A stretch of DNA of 64,000 bases from Orobanche coerulescens (GCA_033398695.1 CM065802.1:207657096-207721095); one strand, 5' to 3'; positions 22,140 through 34,344 are shown, counted from the stretch's first letter. Program-made: numbers and translations. Notes: a model not told the origin generated them from the sequence alone.

Positions 22140-22675
22140 TCCTATATGCCTCAAAGGCCTCCGGTCAGGATCATTTGCGGTCCCTTTCCACCAATTGACT
22201 AGGGAGTCATTGCCTCGATCCCGATAAATCTTCTTTCTTCTGGGTATTGATCAAAGGAAAGTATCCAGTCTTCCAGGGGGTGAGACGGTTACCTTGTTGG
22301 TGCCTGAACTTCATCAGCATTTGCAGAGGGAGCCTTCCGTCCGCTAACAACCTCTAGAATTCATTTGCGGCATCCTTCAACGTCTTGAATTTGTTGAACA
22401 TGACAGACTCCCTGATGAGCATACATAAGTATCTCATCAGTTTATTTTTCTTCCAGTTCTTCAGATCATCGGCTGAAGGCTGTCGGTCAGTATGCAGCAA
22501 CATCTCGGCGGGCTTTCACACATTGTTCTTCCAGGGGAAGTTGGGATCATGGAACTCAGGTCGATAGCTAGATACCCTGTATCCTCTTGAAGCTTGACTT
22601 GACCCGAGTGAGTCCAGTCTACCAATAGTAGTAACATCACTATCTTCCAGTGCTGCTTCCATCTCTCTCTCTCTC

Positions 22676-22728
<53 letters not shown>

Positions 22729-23400
22729 CCCCTCTCCATTTTCGCGCAGCCTCTCTGGCTACTTCCACCTTTTTGGCATCATCAATATCTGATACCTTGG
22801 TATGAATCTCATGTATTAGCTTCATGGACTCATCTTGCTTGGTCGTCAGATTATTGATTTTCTCAACAAGATTACCGAGCACCAGAGACATATCGTCTAT
22901 CTTGTGATCGTGGTTAATCAGTCTGGTTCCGGTCTCTTGAAGGGTGGCAACCATTTTGGCCTCTGCAATCCTGAGTTTTTCCTATTCTTGCCTTAGGATT
23001 TTCTCCTAATGCTGCTTGAGTTGATTGAGGGTTTGCCACAATGCATTAGGCATTAGGCGGAACGCGTCCTCAATGTCGTTGATTGTAGATTCTAGTTTAG
23101 GGATCTCATCCTGGACAGTCTCTCTCATCCAATCGAGTTCTTTCCCGACGTCATATAGTGCCTTTACGGCATCTTGCAGGAACACTGTCTGTCGTTCGAT
23201 GGCATGGAGTTCTCGATGAGAGTTTCGGTGCATGGGGAGCCAGGGTGCGCGATCTTGGAATCCTCTAGTTCTCCAAGTTGATGAAGAACCACATGATGAT
23301 GGGGTCGTTGTGGTCTGTCATCCGGTAAGAAACCATCATCGGAATCTGATTTGGAGTTTACGGAGGTGGGAGATGCAGGAGCATCTAGAGCAGGCTCTTC
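22140..23400 (-). pseudogene. S3 env-position ORF, C-terminal part
   Basis: Continues the ORF of 40934-42956 across G1. Frames show an acidic/proline-rich stretch (EEPALDAPASPTSVNSKSDSDDGFLPDD), a long helical segment with heptad leucines and isoleucines (ERQTVFLQDAVKALYDVGKELDWMRETVQDEIPKLESTINDIEDAFRLMP, then DHKIDDMSLVLGNLVEKINNLTTKQDESMKLIHEI), which looks like a coiled coil, an Arg-Glu repeat from a (GA)n run, and a C-terminal part (MRYLCMLIRESVMFNKFKTLKDAANEF). Several stops. No membrane span is seen. Confidence 0.7.
22660..22726. repeat. (CT)n/(GA)n microsatellite inside the S3 env-position ORF
   Basis: About 65 bp of almost pure CT on the plus strand. On the coding strand it translates as Arg-Glu repeats. 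Confidence 0.95.
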
Positions 23401-23405
23401 GGAAG
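23401..23405. repeat. Left target-site duplication of G1 (GGAAG)
   Basis: GGAAG before the LTR is repeated at 40929-40933 after the other LTR. Both flanks belong to the S3 env-position ORF. Confidence 0.93.
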
Positions 23406-23983
23406 TGTAACACCCCAATTCACACAAGGGACGTTACATGCCATAGAACCTTCATCAAGGCCTACCAGGCTAAACCATTTCCAAAACCATACACGAAACT
23501 GAATACACAATACATATAGAAATACAACAACGGGCCAGGGCCCTCGGCCAAAGAATTTAATCCAAATACAACAAACCAAATACAATACTATTTCGTTGCT
23601 CACACAAGGGACTTAATGATAATAATAGAAACAACATAATTCTCTGACTTAGACGACCACATAAAATCCAAAATGACTCTCAAGACTCGAGCCTCATCAT
23701 GCTTGTCCGTCCTTCTTGTGCGCCTCCCGTGCCCGCTCCTTGAAATGTCCCAAACCTGAAATGTAAAATATTTCACCCCAACGAGGGGTTAGCATACGAA
23801 ATGCTAGTACAAGTACATAGTTACATGGCGTTACATATAAACATAACCCAACACTTCTGTCACAGTTTGAAGGCATTTTTACAAAAACTATATTCCGGAA
23901 TATCGCATTTTATCAAAGCATTTATCATTTCCAAAGCCATCACGCCACATCATATTATCACGACATCATCACTGGTAACCCGC

Positions 23984-24300
23984 GACCGTACCCCTTAGTA
24001 TCGACCCCTAGAGGCCCCGTCGAGCCTTCCCCAGGTGGGAAACCACTTCCACGACCGTACCCCTTAGTATCGGTCCCTAGAGGCCTTGTCAGACCCTCCC
24101 CAGGTGGAAGAAAAACAACGCACGCACACATATCTCCTTTCCGCGACCGTACCCCTTAGTATCGGTCCCTAGAGGCCCTACATGCCATCCCCGGGTGGAA
24201 GAACGTCAACATACGCACACATTCCCACTTCCGTGACCGTATCCCTTAGTATCAGTCCCCAGAGGCCCTACATGCCATCCCTGGGTGGAAGAGTAACACA
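23984..24300. repeat. Imperfect tandem repeat in R/U5 of G1 3' LTR
   Basis: Four units begin at about 23984, 24053, 24145 and 24235. Each has ACCGTACCCCTTAGTAT, TCCC(T/C)AGAGGCC and a CCC(C/A)(A/G)GGTGGAA end. The same array is in the other LTR at about 39225-39535. Confidence 0.88.
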
Positions 24301-24934
24301 CCATTCAAAACCATAGTTCACAAGCAACATACATGCGGAATACGTAACATATGCAACAAAACGTAACCTATATACTTGCCTCGGATAACACGGTGTGAAA
24401 AAGTCGACGAAAGGAAGGTTTTCGATATAACTCCCTTCAAAGGTCCGTTCCTAAATCACAATGACGCACGATCAATTTCAATAATACGAAAATGCATAGA
24501 ACTCCCTAGGTTCTATCCGTTGGAGCAATTCTTCGAACATCTTGGGGGCATAATTTAATATGATCGCTTAACGAAGGTATTCTTGAAATCATTCCATAAA
24601 ACTTCAATAATACCAAAGGATCTCGAGTACGAAACCAAATCCATCAACAACCTAAGCTTATACAGGTTAATTCGACCAAATCTACACAAACCCCCAAAGT
24701 CCCCCAAATTTCACAAAAACTAGGGTTCTTGAGAATCATACCTCTATTCGGACAGTAAAATATGTTAGGATGTTGATAACTTTGCTTCACAAGTTGAAAG
24801 ATGATGATTCCTGGTGATTTCAAGCCAAGAATCACCTTCTCCCTTTGCACAAAAATCGCCTCCGGCCAGAAGAAAGGAAGAGAGAGGTGAAAATGACGAA
24901 TTTGGCATGCTGGCCGAGTATTTATATTAATGCG

Positions 24935-25505
24935 CCTTAGCCCGCGCTAGGCTTCCGGATTAACATGCGCTAACGGGCGGCCTTGGTCCAGAACCTTCGG
25001 CTGGGGCCTGCCACCTTCGGCCAGGACCCGCCATTTGTCCGCACCACGGTCCAGAAACTTCTGCCCTGCCTGGCCATGATAGCATGCGCTGGACGAGTGT
25101 TAGCGTGTGCTAGTCGACCCGTCCAGAGCCTCCTGGACTAAACTGCTCGGCCTGGTAGCGCGCGCTGGGATTCCGAACAACGTGCGCTACATATGCCGAT
25201 TAGCACGCGTAATGACCGGCAGTAGCATGGGCTAACTTCCCAATCCTTCCGAAATCCAGAATCCCAGTAACCTCTCTGGCCGGCCAGGTAGCGCGCGTTA
25301 CGATCGAATAGCGCGCGCTATGCCTGCCGAGTTAGTGTGCGCTACGACTAACTAGCGTGCGCTACCTGTTGGTCTGGTCGAAGTCCAGACCCTTATGTCC
25401 CTGCTGCTCGGCCTGGTTAGCACACACTGCCATTCGGCCGTAGCGTGCGCTATCACCACGCCGCTTGCGTACGCTACTCGGGTGACTTAGCATGCGCTAC
25501 TCCTC
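24935..25505. repeat. TAGCGCGCGCTA word array in U3 of G1 3' LTR
   Basis: About 17 copies of a degenerate 12-mer palindrome TAGC(G/A)(C/T)G(C/T)GCTA, spaced roughly 20-60 bp, with no longer repeat unit between them. On the minus strand they lie just upstream of TATAAATA. The matching array in the 5' LTR spans about 40170-40725. Confidence 0.9.
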
Positions 25506-25703
25506 TATCCGAAATAGGTTTGTGAACACGTTACCCATGGTACAACTCGACGGTTATCGACAATCAATGAAATACTTGCAAGAATCACAACATACAAGCC
25601 CAAACTCAAATCAAATGCATGATTACCAATACTCGACAAATTACATTACAGTCCACGATACCTATAACTGATAACCATTACCAATAAAAGTACGGGTATT
25701 ACA

Positions 25704-25716
25704 TTCTCTCCCCCTA
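25704..25716 (-). other. G1 polypurine tract
   Basis: Minus strand AGGGGGAGAGAATG just before the LTR start. Confidence 0.85.
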
Positions 25717-25738
25717 AAAATAAGTTTCGTCCCGAAAC

Positions 25739-27000
25739 TTACGAAATGAATAATTCGGGGTACCTTGACTTCATATCCTCTTCTGTCTCACATGTAGCTT
25801 CTTCTGATCCATGCCTTGACCACTGCACTTTAACCGAATGAATGGTTTTGTGCCTAACCTGTTTTACCCAACATTCCAAAATCTGGATCGGCTTCTCCTC
25901 AAAGGTGATGTCGGGACCCAACTCGATCTCTCCGAAATTGATAATATGACTAGGGTCTGGCATGTATTTTCTCAGTTGGGAAACATGAAATACGTTATGT
26001 ACATGATTTAATGATGGTGGTAAACCTAATCGGTAGGCAAGTTCTCCAACCCGTTCGAGAATTTCAAACGGCCCAATGTATCGATGACTAAGTTTACCCT
26101 TCCTACCGAAGCGATAAACTCCCCAAGTTGGCGACACTTTTAAAAACATATGCTCTCCGACGTCGAACTTCAACGGACGACGATGAACGTCGCACACGAT
26201 TTTTGTCAGCTCTATGCCGTTAATAGTTGGCCACGAATCAGGGCAATCTTTTCTCTCATTTCAACTAGTAAATCTGGCTCGGTACCAACTAATTCGGATG
26301 CATCGTCCCAACAAAGTGGCGATTTACAACGTCTCCCGTACAAGGCCTCAAATGGTGCCATCTTAATCGAGGCATGCCAGCTATTGTTGTACGTAAACTC
26401 GATCAACGGTAAATGTGTCTCCCAGTCGTCCTTCCAATCCAATGCACACGCCCTCAACATATCCTCTAATGTCTGTATGGTACGCTCTGATCGTCCATCT
26501 ATTTGAGAGTGATATGACGTACCAAGTTTCAACTCGGTTCCCAAGGCTCTACGTACAGCCTGCCAAAAATGTGAGACGAACTGACCATCTCGATCAGAAA
26601 TTATACTCTTGGGGGTTCCATGCAACCTTACAATTTCCTTGATGAATATTCTCGCTAATTTCTCCAGACCCCAGGTATCTTTAATACCTAAAAAGTGAGC
26701 TGATTTGGTTAGTCGATCGATAATAACCCAAATTATATTCATTCCAGTACGAGTCCGCGGCATGCTGACGATAAAATCCATAGTAATATCCTCCTATTTC
26801 CACTCAGGTATAGGAAGCGGTCTCAATAATCCTGTAGGCCGCTGATGCTCAATTTTAGCTTGTTGACAAGTTAAACATTTTGATACGAATTCGCTAACAT
26901 CTTTCTTTAAGTTACTCCACCAAAAGTTATTCTTCACATCATTGTACATTTTACTTGCACCAGGATGAATAGAATAAGGAGTAGCGTGAGCTTCTTTCAA
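25739..27000 (-). pseudogene. G1 integrase with chromodomain
   Basis: From right to left: the H2C2 zinc-binding domain (HPGASKMYNDVKNNFWW...CLTCQQAK, 27000-26794), a one-codon interruption, and the DDE core (26781-26212) with MDFIVSMPRTRTG, IISDRDGQFVSHFW and a Glu in DGRSERTIQTLEDMLRAC. The C-terminal part (26197-25739) holds [19 protein letters not shown] and a chromodomain-like end ([40 protein letters not shown]). Chromodomains of this lineage target heterochromatin marks. The frame is nearly open, with stops only at about 26200 and 26785. RNase H/RT upstream are missing. Confidence 0.88.
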
Positions 27001-27186
27001 TATTCTCTACCTTAACTCAATATCATGCGCTACACAAAGTCTTCCTCGAAATCTCAACACCCTATCCTCTTGAATTATAAATCCAGGTGCTTTGACCTTT
27101 TTTTACATCTTTTCTCAATTGAACCAACATCGGATCCTCAATTTTCTTAGCTTTGATATCATCATTCAAAGACGCATGCTGTCTTC

Positions 27187-27483
27187 GGTCAAGTGCTTCC
27201 TGTCTGCGGCCGAGCGCGTGCTGTATGCGGCCGAGTGCTTGATGTACGCGGCCAACCGCGTGCTGTATGCGGCCGAGCACTTGCTATATGTTGCCGAGCG
27301 CGTGCTGTATGCGGCTGAACGCTTGCTGTATGCGGCCGAGAGGGTCCTGTAGGATGCCGAAGGGTGTCCTGTAGGCGGCCGAGCGCTTGCTATATGCAGC
27401 TGAGTGCATGTTGTTGGCGGCCGAGAGTGTCCTGTAGGCTGCCGAGCAGGGTGCCTGGTGCTGCTTGGCAGCTTCCAGGCTGT
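27187..27483 (-). repeat. 21-bp minisatellite fused to the G1 integrase N-terminus
   Basis: About 13 imperfect 21-bp units (plus-strand core GCGGCCGAGCGC(T/G)TGCTGTAT). On the minus strand each unit encodes a 7-residue repeat such as IQHALGR, read in frame into NDDIKAKKIEDPMLVQLRKDV, the segment just before the integrase zinc finger. The leftmost five units are open with the integrase; the distal ones are frame-shifted. Confidence 0.9.
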
Positions 27484-27489
27484 CGGGCA

Positions 27490-28640
27490 CTGGATCTCAT
27501 TTTTTAGTATATTTTCGATAATTGATTTTCCTAGTATTAAAAATCATTAATTTGGAATTTTTGATGAGGGAAAATTCAAAGAAAATATTTAAGGGTTCAC
27601 TACGGACGAAAATTAAATTGTCGATTATTGTTGAATTGATTGGATCAATTATATTTATTGTTGATTATATATATTGATTAGATCATTTTAATCTACATGC
27701 AATCCATTTATTTAGTATTTATTGGATGAATGCTTTTGAATGGGGATGTGGTTCATAGACCTAGTTTTTAATCGTTCGGTTTTATTCGATTGGGTTGTAA
27801 AGGCCGTTTTGAGGCTATTTATTTCACTAGAATTATTTGTATCTAGGATGTAATTTTTCAATGTAAAATTTATATGTAATGACGAAGACGGGAGGAAGAT
27901 CCATTCAAGAAGAAGAAGATTCAAGACCGAAGACTTGTAGTTAGATTACAGAGTTTTTGATTCTAGGAACGGTCCATGAACTACGTGTTGGTAGTAACTA
28001 GGTTGTGAATGTTTATTCATATGGTATGAATGCACAAACGCGCTTAAATGAGTTAATGTGCAAAGTGTAACATTAATCGCGAAAATTATCCTACGACAAA
28101 TTATTAAGTTTAAAAGGTTTCAAGGTTTTCCTTCCCTCCATCGAGCTTTCGGAAAATTGAAATCCAAACCGGATGTGCTATGCTTCCGAGTTGTTGGGGT
28201 AGTCGTTCGGGGAGGATGGATAAATTACCAAGAGCGCATTGTATTCCTTCGATTGGAGCAAATTTTATCCCTAGAAACCTGTTCGGTTGCCGGATAAGAT
28301 TCAATTGTGAAACTGATTTGCGTCGATGGTATAAAATTAACTTGTTCACGAACCATAGAAACCATATAGGTTGAGGGGAGTGAACAAGGGGAAAAAGAAG
28401 ATCGAATCATCCATTAGATGGGTTGGTGTTGGACACCACTTTATGAAAATTAATAGACTAGAAACCTGTTCGGTTGCCCTCTATTAAGATTTATAAAGAA
28501 CTTGATCACCACTATGAAGTAGAGCGAACGATACTTCCTTATTTCACATGGGAGTGTGTTATTCGATAAAAATAGTGGGAGGTGGGTAATAAGAATAGAA
28601 AAGACCTTAATTCTATACTCAGATCATAATTGAACGAGTC
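27490..28640. other. Unassigned AT-rich stretch between G1 integrase and C2 gag
   Basis: No gene or LTR is recognised. It contains a direct repeat AGAAACCTGTTCGGTTGCC (about 28273 and 28461). It may be leader sequence of C2 or a remnant of another element. The expected 5' LTR and PBS of C2 are not here. Confidence 0.5.
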
Positions 28641-28688
28641 ACTAATTAATCTGTCGTACTTAAAGCAGACATAACTCTCAATATAACA

Positions 28689-29580
28689 ATGAACCCAGTC
28701 GCAATTTTACTCGAAAAGAACACCTTGATCGGACCTAACTTTGTGGATTGGCTCCGCAATCTAATGATTATCCTCAGTATAGAGGCACTAGGATACGTCT
28801 TGGAGACGGACATTCCAGCGTCTCCAGTGCGGACTAGAGCCAATCAGGAAGAGATTGAAAACCACGAAAAGTGGGTTAAGGATGACATAAAAGTCCGTGC
28901 TTATATGATGGCTTCTATGTCTAATGAGATTCAGAGAGCTCATGAGAAAATGACTTCTGCTAGGCAGATTCGATCTCACTTAACCGAGGTTTATGGTGAG
29001 CACAATCGAACTGCTAGATATGATATATCCAAGCAACTGTTCGGTGCAAGGATGAAGGAAGGTGAGAAGGTTGGGGACCACGTCCTCAAAATGATATCTA
29101 TGATCGAGAGATTAGAGGCTCTTGATTTTAAGATGGATACTTCTCTTCAGATCGACCTTATCCTACAGTCTCTCCCTGATTCCTTCTCACAGTTTGTTAT
29201 GAATTTCAACTGCAATGAGATTGTGTGCAACTTAGCAGGGTTGATGAACAAACTCGTGACCGCTTAGTCTCAGATGAAGACTCCGCGGATGAAGGCGTCT
29301 GCCCTTGTGATTTCTTCTGGACCTCAGAGGTCTAAAAATAAGAAGAAAAATACTAAGAAACAGACGGGACCACAAGTCAAGCACCTTAAGGGTAAGGTCA
29401 AGGCCTCGATGGTTCCAAAAATCAAGAAGAAGAAGGATGCTTGTCTCAAATGCGGTGATCTAGGCCACTGGGCTAGAGACTATCCGATTCTTCATGGCAC
29501 TTCAGGTACAGAACTTTTTAGTTTTGGAAACAAATTGTTCTGCTACTGTATTTTCTACTTCTTGGATACTGGATTCTGGT
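28689..29580 (+). pseudogene. C2 gag
   Basis: MNPVAILLEKNTLIGPNFVDWLRNLMIILSIE opens a copia gag (192 codons to the stop at 29267); the frame then reads through SQMKTPRMKASALVISSG with a further open stretch to 29585. The zinc knuckle CLKCGDLGHWARDY has Tyr at the last Cys position, so zinc binding should be impaired. Confidence 0.85.
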
Positions 29581-31072
29581 GCTAGTTCTCATATTTATAC
29601 CGTGAATCAGGATTTGGAACAAAGTAGAAAGCTTGGAGCTGGGCAAGGGATGATTACTGTCGGAAGCGGGCATAGTGTCGAAGCACCTGACATAGGATCA
29701 CTTCTTTTGGATTTGGAATTCGGCTTTGTTTTAACTTTGGATGATGTACTCGTTTTGCCCAAGGGGCATAAAAACATTGTATCCATTCCGGTCATGGATC
29801 GGAAAGGCTTTTCATTTTTCATTGGTGATGGTTCCTACAAAATTTATTTTAGAAATAAACTCGTGGGCACTGCTACATTGTTAAATGAACTGTATCATCT
29901 AAACCTTAGTAACAAAGTCGTTGTGAATACTATAACTAGGAAGCGTGGTAGGGATGAAACTAATCAAGTTTTGAAATGGCATCTTAGACTTGGTCATGTT
30001 GGTCAGACCAAGGTTTACAAAATGGAAAAAGATGGACTTATGGGTCCATTGGGATCAGATCCCTTTTCCTCCTTGTGAATCTTGCCTTAAAGGCAAAATG
30101 ACTAAGTCCCCCTTCACAGGGACTTTTGAAAGAGCCGCTGACAAACTAGGATTAATCCATACCGACGTATGTAGTGCTTTGGAAGCAGCACGTGATGGAT
30201 ATCAGTATTTCATTACGTTTATAGATGATCATACTCGGTATGGTTATGTATACTTATTGAAACATAAATCCCAGGCCTTTGAGAAATTCCAGGAATTTAA
30301 GGCCCTAGTCGAAAAACAAACTGGAAATCATATCAAAGCACTTCGGTCGGACCAAGGTGGCGAGTATATGAGTACGGATTTTGACAACTTTCTTAAGGAA
30401 CATGGAATAGTATCACAACTAACACCTCCATGTACTCCTCAGTTAAATGGTGTCTCAGGAAGAAAGAACCGGACCTTGTTGAACATGGTCCATTCTATGC
30501 TAGGATATACTGACTTACCAATTTACCTGTAGGGGTATGCAATCCTGACTGCTGCTTATATCTTGAACATATGTCCTTCCAAATCCGTTCCTAAAACTCC
30601 ACATGAGATGTAGGAGGGCAGGATGCCAAGTCTTAATCACATTAGGATTTGGGGATGTTCCGTCTATATCAAGAAGACTGAGGTGGAAAAGTTGGAAGCG
30701 AGGTCCGTGAAGGGATGTTTCATTGGATTCCCATTTGGGACGATGGGTTATCTATTCTACATGCCCGAAGATCGAAAGATCATTGTTGCTTTGCTTGCGC
30801 ACTTCTTGAAAAATGAATTCATTCAGGAAGACGGAGCATGTAGAAGTATTTCTTGGAAGAATACAATGAAACCCTTCAGGAGACACCTGCACAAGAAGTT
30901 GGAACCGAACCTTCTGAAACACAAGTACAACCACCTCGTAGGTCTAGTAGGGTGTCTCATTTACCTGAGAGGTATGGCCTTGTACACTTGGAGGAGCTGG
31001 GTCTCCATGAGGTTCCAGGTGATAACTAAGAGACCAACCCCGCGACCTATGACCAAGCAATGGTGGATGTAG
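29494..31072 (+). pseudogene. C2 protease and integrase (first copy)
   Basis: Protease active site WILDSGASSH is intact (about 29568-29597). The integrase follows with WHLRLGHVGQTK, CESCLKGK, GLIHTDVCS, LRSDQGGEYMST and an interrupted NGVSGRKNRTLLNM, where the expected Glu of the triad is Gly. Frames change at about 30075; stops occur at 30530 and 30612. The C-terminal part (WGCSVYIKKTEVEKLEARSVKGCFIG) ends near 30850. Confidence 0.85.
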
Positions 31073-32205
31073 ACTCCTTGATATGGACTGTAGCAGTCTT
31101 CACGTAGTTGGGACCTTCGTTTTGACGAGGCAGTTAAAGAGTTTGACTTCGTGCAAAATGAATAGGAACCTTATGTATACAAGAGGGTTAGTTGGAGAAA
31201 GATCACATTCTTAGTACTATATGTAGATGACATTCTACTAATAGGAAAACGATGTAGGAATGCTCAGTTCTGTGAAAGTTTGGCTTTCGAGTAGGTTCTA
31301 CATGAAAGACTTAGGAGAAAAAACCTATATTCTTGGAATTCGACTCTACTGGGATAGAGCGAACAGAATGGTAGGTCTTTCCCAAGACCTCTATATAGAT
31401 AAGATCTTAAAGCGATTTAAGATGGATTATTCTACAAGAGGGTTCCTACCAATGCGACATGGACTAAAACTCATCTTGAAGATATGTCCTCATAGTGAGG
31501 AACATCGAAAGAAAATGAGTAATATACCATATGCTTCGGCCGTGGGTAGCCTTATGTATGCAATGTTGTGTACGAGACTTGACATTGCGCATGCTGTGAG
31601 CGTGGTAAGTAGGTTTCAAGCAAACCCAGGTAGGGAACATTGGACTACTGTAAAGAACGTTCTCAAGTACTTGAGAAGGACTAGAGATCTGGTTCTTATG
31701 TATGGCGGGGGAGAACTGAATGTGATGGGCTTCACTGATTCAGACTTCCGAGGATAGAAAGACGACTTTATGTCTACTTCTGGCTACATTTTACTCTTAA
31801 TGGAGGAGCAGTATCTTGGCATAGTGCCAAGCATAGCGCCTCTGCTGATTCCACCTGTTAGGCTGAGTACAAATCGGCCTCGGAGGCCTCCAAAGGAAGG
31901 GTTAAGAAGTTACTGGGTAAATTTCAGGTGACACCATGTCCTGTGCTGCCTATTTTCGTTTTTATACGATAACAATGGAGCGGTGGCATAGGCCTAGGAG
32001 CCGAGGTTTCACAACAGTACCAAACATATTGAGAGGAAGTATCATCTCATGAGAGAATTTGTTCGCAAGGGATACATTGTGCTGCATAGAGTAGACTCAG
32101 ACGACAACGACGCTGATCCACTGACTAAGACACTTTCTCAGATTAGCTTAGAGCGTCATCTGGAGAACATGGGTATTAGATACCACAGTATGTGGCATGG
32201 AGTGC
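31060..32205 (+). pseudogene. C2 RT/RNase H remnant (first copy)
   Basis: Compared with the second copy, about 400 bp of the RT core is missing at about 31085-31110. YVDD survives (about 31220-31232) in another frame. 31260-31757 encodes the RT end and RNase H start (MKDLGEKTYILGIRLYWD...YASAVGSLMYAMLCTRLDIAHAVSVVSRF), with a stop after DSDFRG. The rest, to ENMGIRYHSMWH, has stops. Confidence 0.85.
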
Positions 32206-32216
32206 AAGTGGGAGAT

Positions 32217-34203
32217 TGTTAGGAGTATGCCCTCGAATGCCACTCAGAGGATGTTGAGTGAGGGCATTGTACTTGTTATTATGTAAATCATTATCAAAAG
32301 GCAATTGTATGTTTCTTTATTTACTGGAAGTTACTATCATTCCTGACTCATAAATATATATATAGAAACTAGTTCGTGTATTTGAGAGCAAAACATTCCA
32401 CTCCTTATTGGATAAGGGGATCGGCACTGGAAAGGTTTATAGCTCAAATACTTAATCGTTCGCAAGTCGATGAAACTTGATTGGGCGTTAAGTTTATGTG
32501 AAGACTTGTATGACGTGTTCTTTGACATGGAGAGTGCCTGTCGAACACTAATGGTAAGTGGGAGCACATGTTATAGGTATGTTAATAAGATTAGTATACT
32601 CGAACCGACTCACCCTTAATTCTTCACACAGATTTCACTCCGGGACAGTCAATGACTGAATCGAAAAGTTGTGATAGGTATTCGTGAACCTCTGACTTGA
32701 GGATTTAGAAGGAATGTGCTTGTGACATTAAGATTTTCATTAGAGTAGTTCGACCCAAAAACTGGAAGGTGGGGGTTAACCTCGATGTGCATCTTGACGG
32801 GCAAGTAGCAGGTTCTACTGAATACCAAGATAGGATTCTTTCTCCTGTTAGTGAACGGCTTATATGTCCTATGTGGTTATTGGCAGATGAGATTATAAGT
32901 CTTTGTCCAAAGCATTGGAGCTAGTTGTATTGGATACACAAGAGCTCGATGATCTCAATTTGCATTAACGCATGCATAACGTCAAGTACAGATAGGGTTT
33001 GACTGACCGTGACCCTATAACTTGATCGGGATATTTGAAAGAAGTTTTATACGTATACTGGTATTCACGACAGAATGGTTCTTGAATGATACTAATCATT
33101 CGTTCTCAGTTGGGGTACAGTGTAGGCTGCCAGGTTTGCTTGGTGGTTCTACTACTCTTTGGTTCCTCCCATTGCTGACTGAGACGGACCTACTGAGTCG
33201 CGTAATAGGATTGACGACGGAATGAATCGAGCTTATTCTCTCATTATGAACATTAGATATTAGATATCTAATTTTGGGGACATTGGATGTCTAAATTGAT
33301 TTATTGGATAAATTAATTTATGACCAAATGAATTAAATAAATTACTGGGTGATTAATTTAATTCGTAGATATAATTATTTCTTGGAGAAATTAATTATAT
33401 TATTTTTTATTTGATATGATTAATTAATTGGATTAATTAATTGATATAAATACATCGGAACGAAATTGGAGTTTATCTGTCTGGACTCACGGAAGTCCGA
33501 AATGAACTGAAGTCGTCTGATTTCTTCATGATGGCCGCCCCCACACTTCATCCATTTGAGTTTTGCCTTGTTCCATCATGATGAATAGAATCTCATGATT
33601 TGGGGGGACAAGTATCATAATCTTTATATGGTAGGGCCGTCTCTCATGTGGGAGGAGTATTATATGAAGTGAAGACTAACTCTTCCAATAAGACTTGGTG
33701 CATTCGTACATAAGTGCAAGAGAAGGAGAGAGAAAGTTGTTTTCTCATAGTCTTCATCTTCCTCATTTCATATCTTGAGTTCTTCTTGGAGAAAATTCAA
33801 CACATATTGAGACATTGTGAGTTATACACTTGGAGTGTTATAATCACATTTTAAATTAGCTCATATAACCTTGTTCTAGCCATATCCTTGGAGGATAATG
33901 AGGTATAGTCATTCTGGTCGTTTCTCCGGCGCGTGGCAAGTAGAGACGCAGAACTTTCGGCATTGGATCATCCAAGAGCTTGGAGCGAATTGGATTCGTG
34001 GAAAGTATTTAAAGCTTGGGGAATCGCTCAAGAGAAGAACACCATTTTAATCAACGGACTACAAGGGTATGATTTCGAATCTTCCTTTGTTCTTTAATAT
34101 TCGTATATACGTAGCTTGATCGATCCTCGTAGGGATTCAGATCGAATTAATTTTCATTTTACTGCTTCCGCTGGGCCTTCGTTTTAGGCACCGAATCCCA
34201 ACA
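32217..34203 (+). repeat. C2 middle LTR (1987 bp)
   Basis: TGTTAGGAGTATGCCC...CGAATCCCAACA, preceded by the polypurine tract AAGTGGGAGAT (32206-32216). TATAAATA at 33445-33452. The upstream part is very AT-rich with repeated ATTAATTAAT. Confidence 0.93.
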
Positions 34204-34344
34204 GATCATACTAGGTATGGTTATGTATACTTAATGAAACATAAATCCAAGGCCTTTGAGAAATTCTAGGAATTTAAGGCCCTAGTCAAAAAATAATCTG
34301 GTAATCATATTAAAGCACTTCAGTCGGACCGAGGTGGCGAGTAT

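Larger units (their letters stand above)
23406..25703 (-). repeat. G1 3' LTR
   Basis: On the minus strand it begins TGTAATACCCGTAC and ends GGTGTTACA. U3 (about 25500-24930) carries the palindromic word array. TATAAATA is the complement of 24919-24926. R/U5 carries four imperfect tandem units starting with ACCGTACCCCTTAGTAT on the plus strand (23984-24300, spacing 69-92 bp). Short ORFs inside are not coding. Confidence 0.95.

Noticed and set aside
22640..22954. Separate gene encoding an Arg-Glu repeat protein
   Set aside because: The repeat comes from a (GA)n microsatellite inside the broken S3 env-position ORF.
23801..24558. Small frames inside the G1 LTRs (also 38435-39992) as genes
   Set aside because: They lie wholly within LTR sequence, are present in both LTRs with different stops, and show no protein motif.
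27187..27483. CRISPR-like array
   Set aside because: Contiguous imperfect 21-bp units without unique spacers, in frame with a plant retroelement integrase; it is a minisatellite.
33240..33470. AT-rich ATTAATTAAT stretch as a matrix attachment site or origin
   Set aside because: It is part of the C2 LTR, present at the matching place in the other LTR and in C4; no further evidence.
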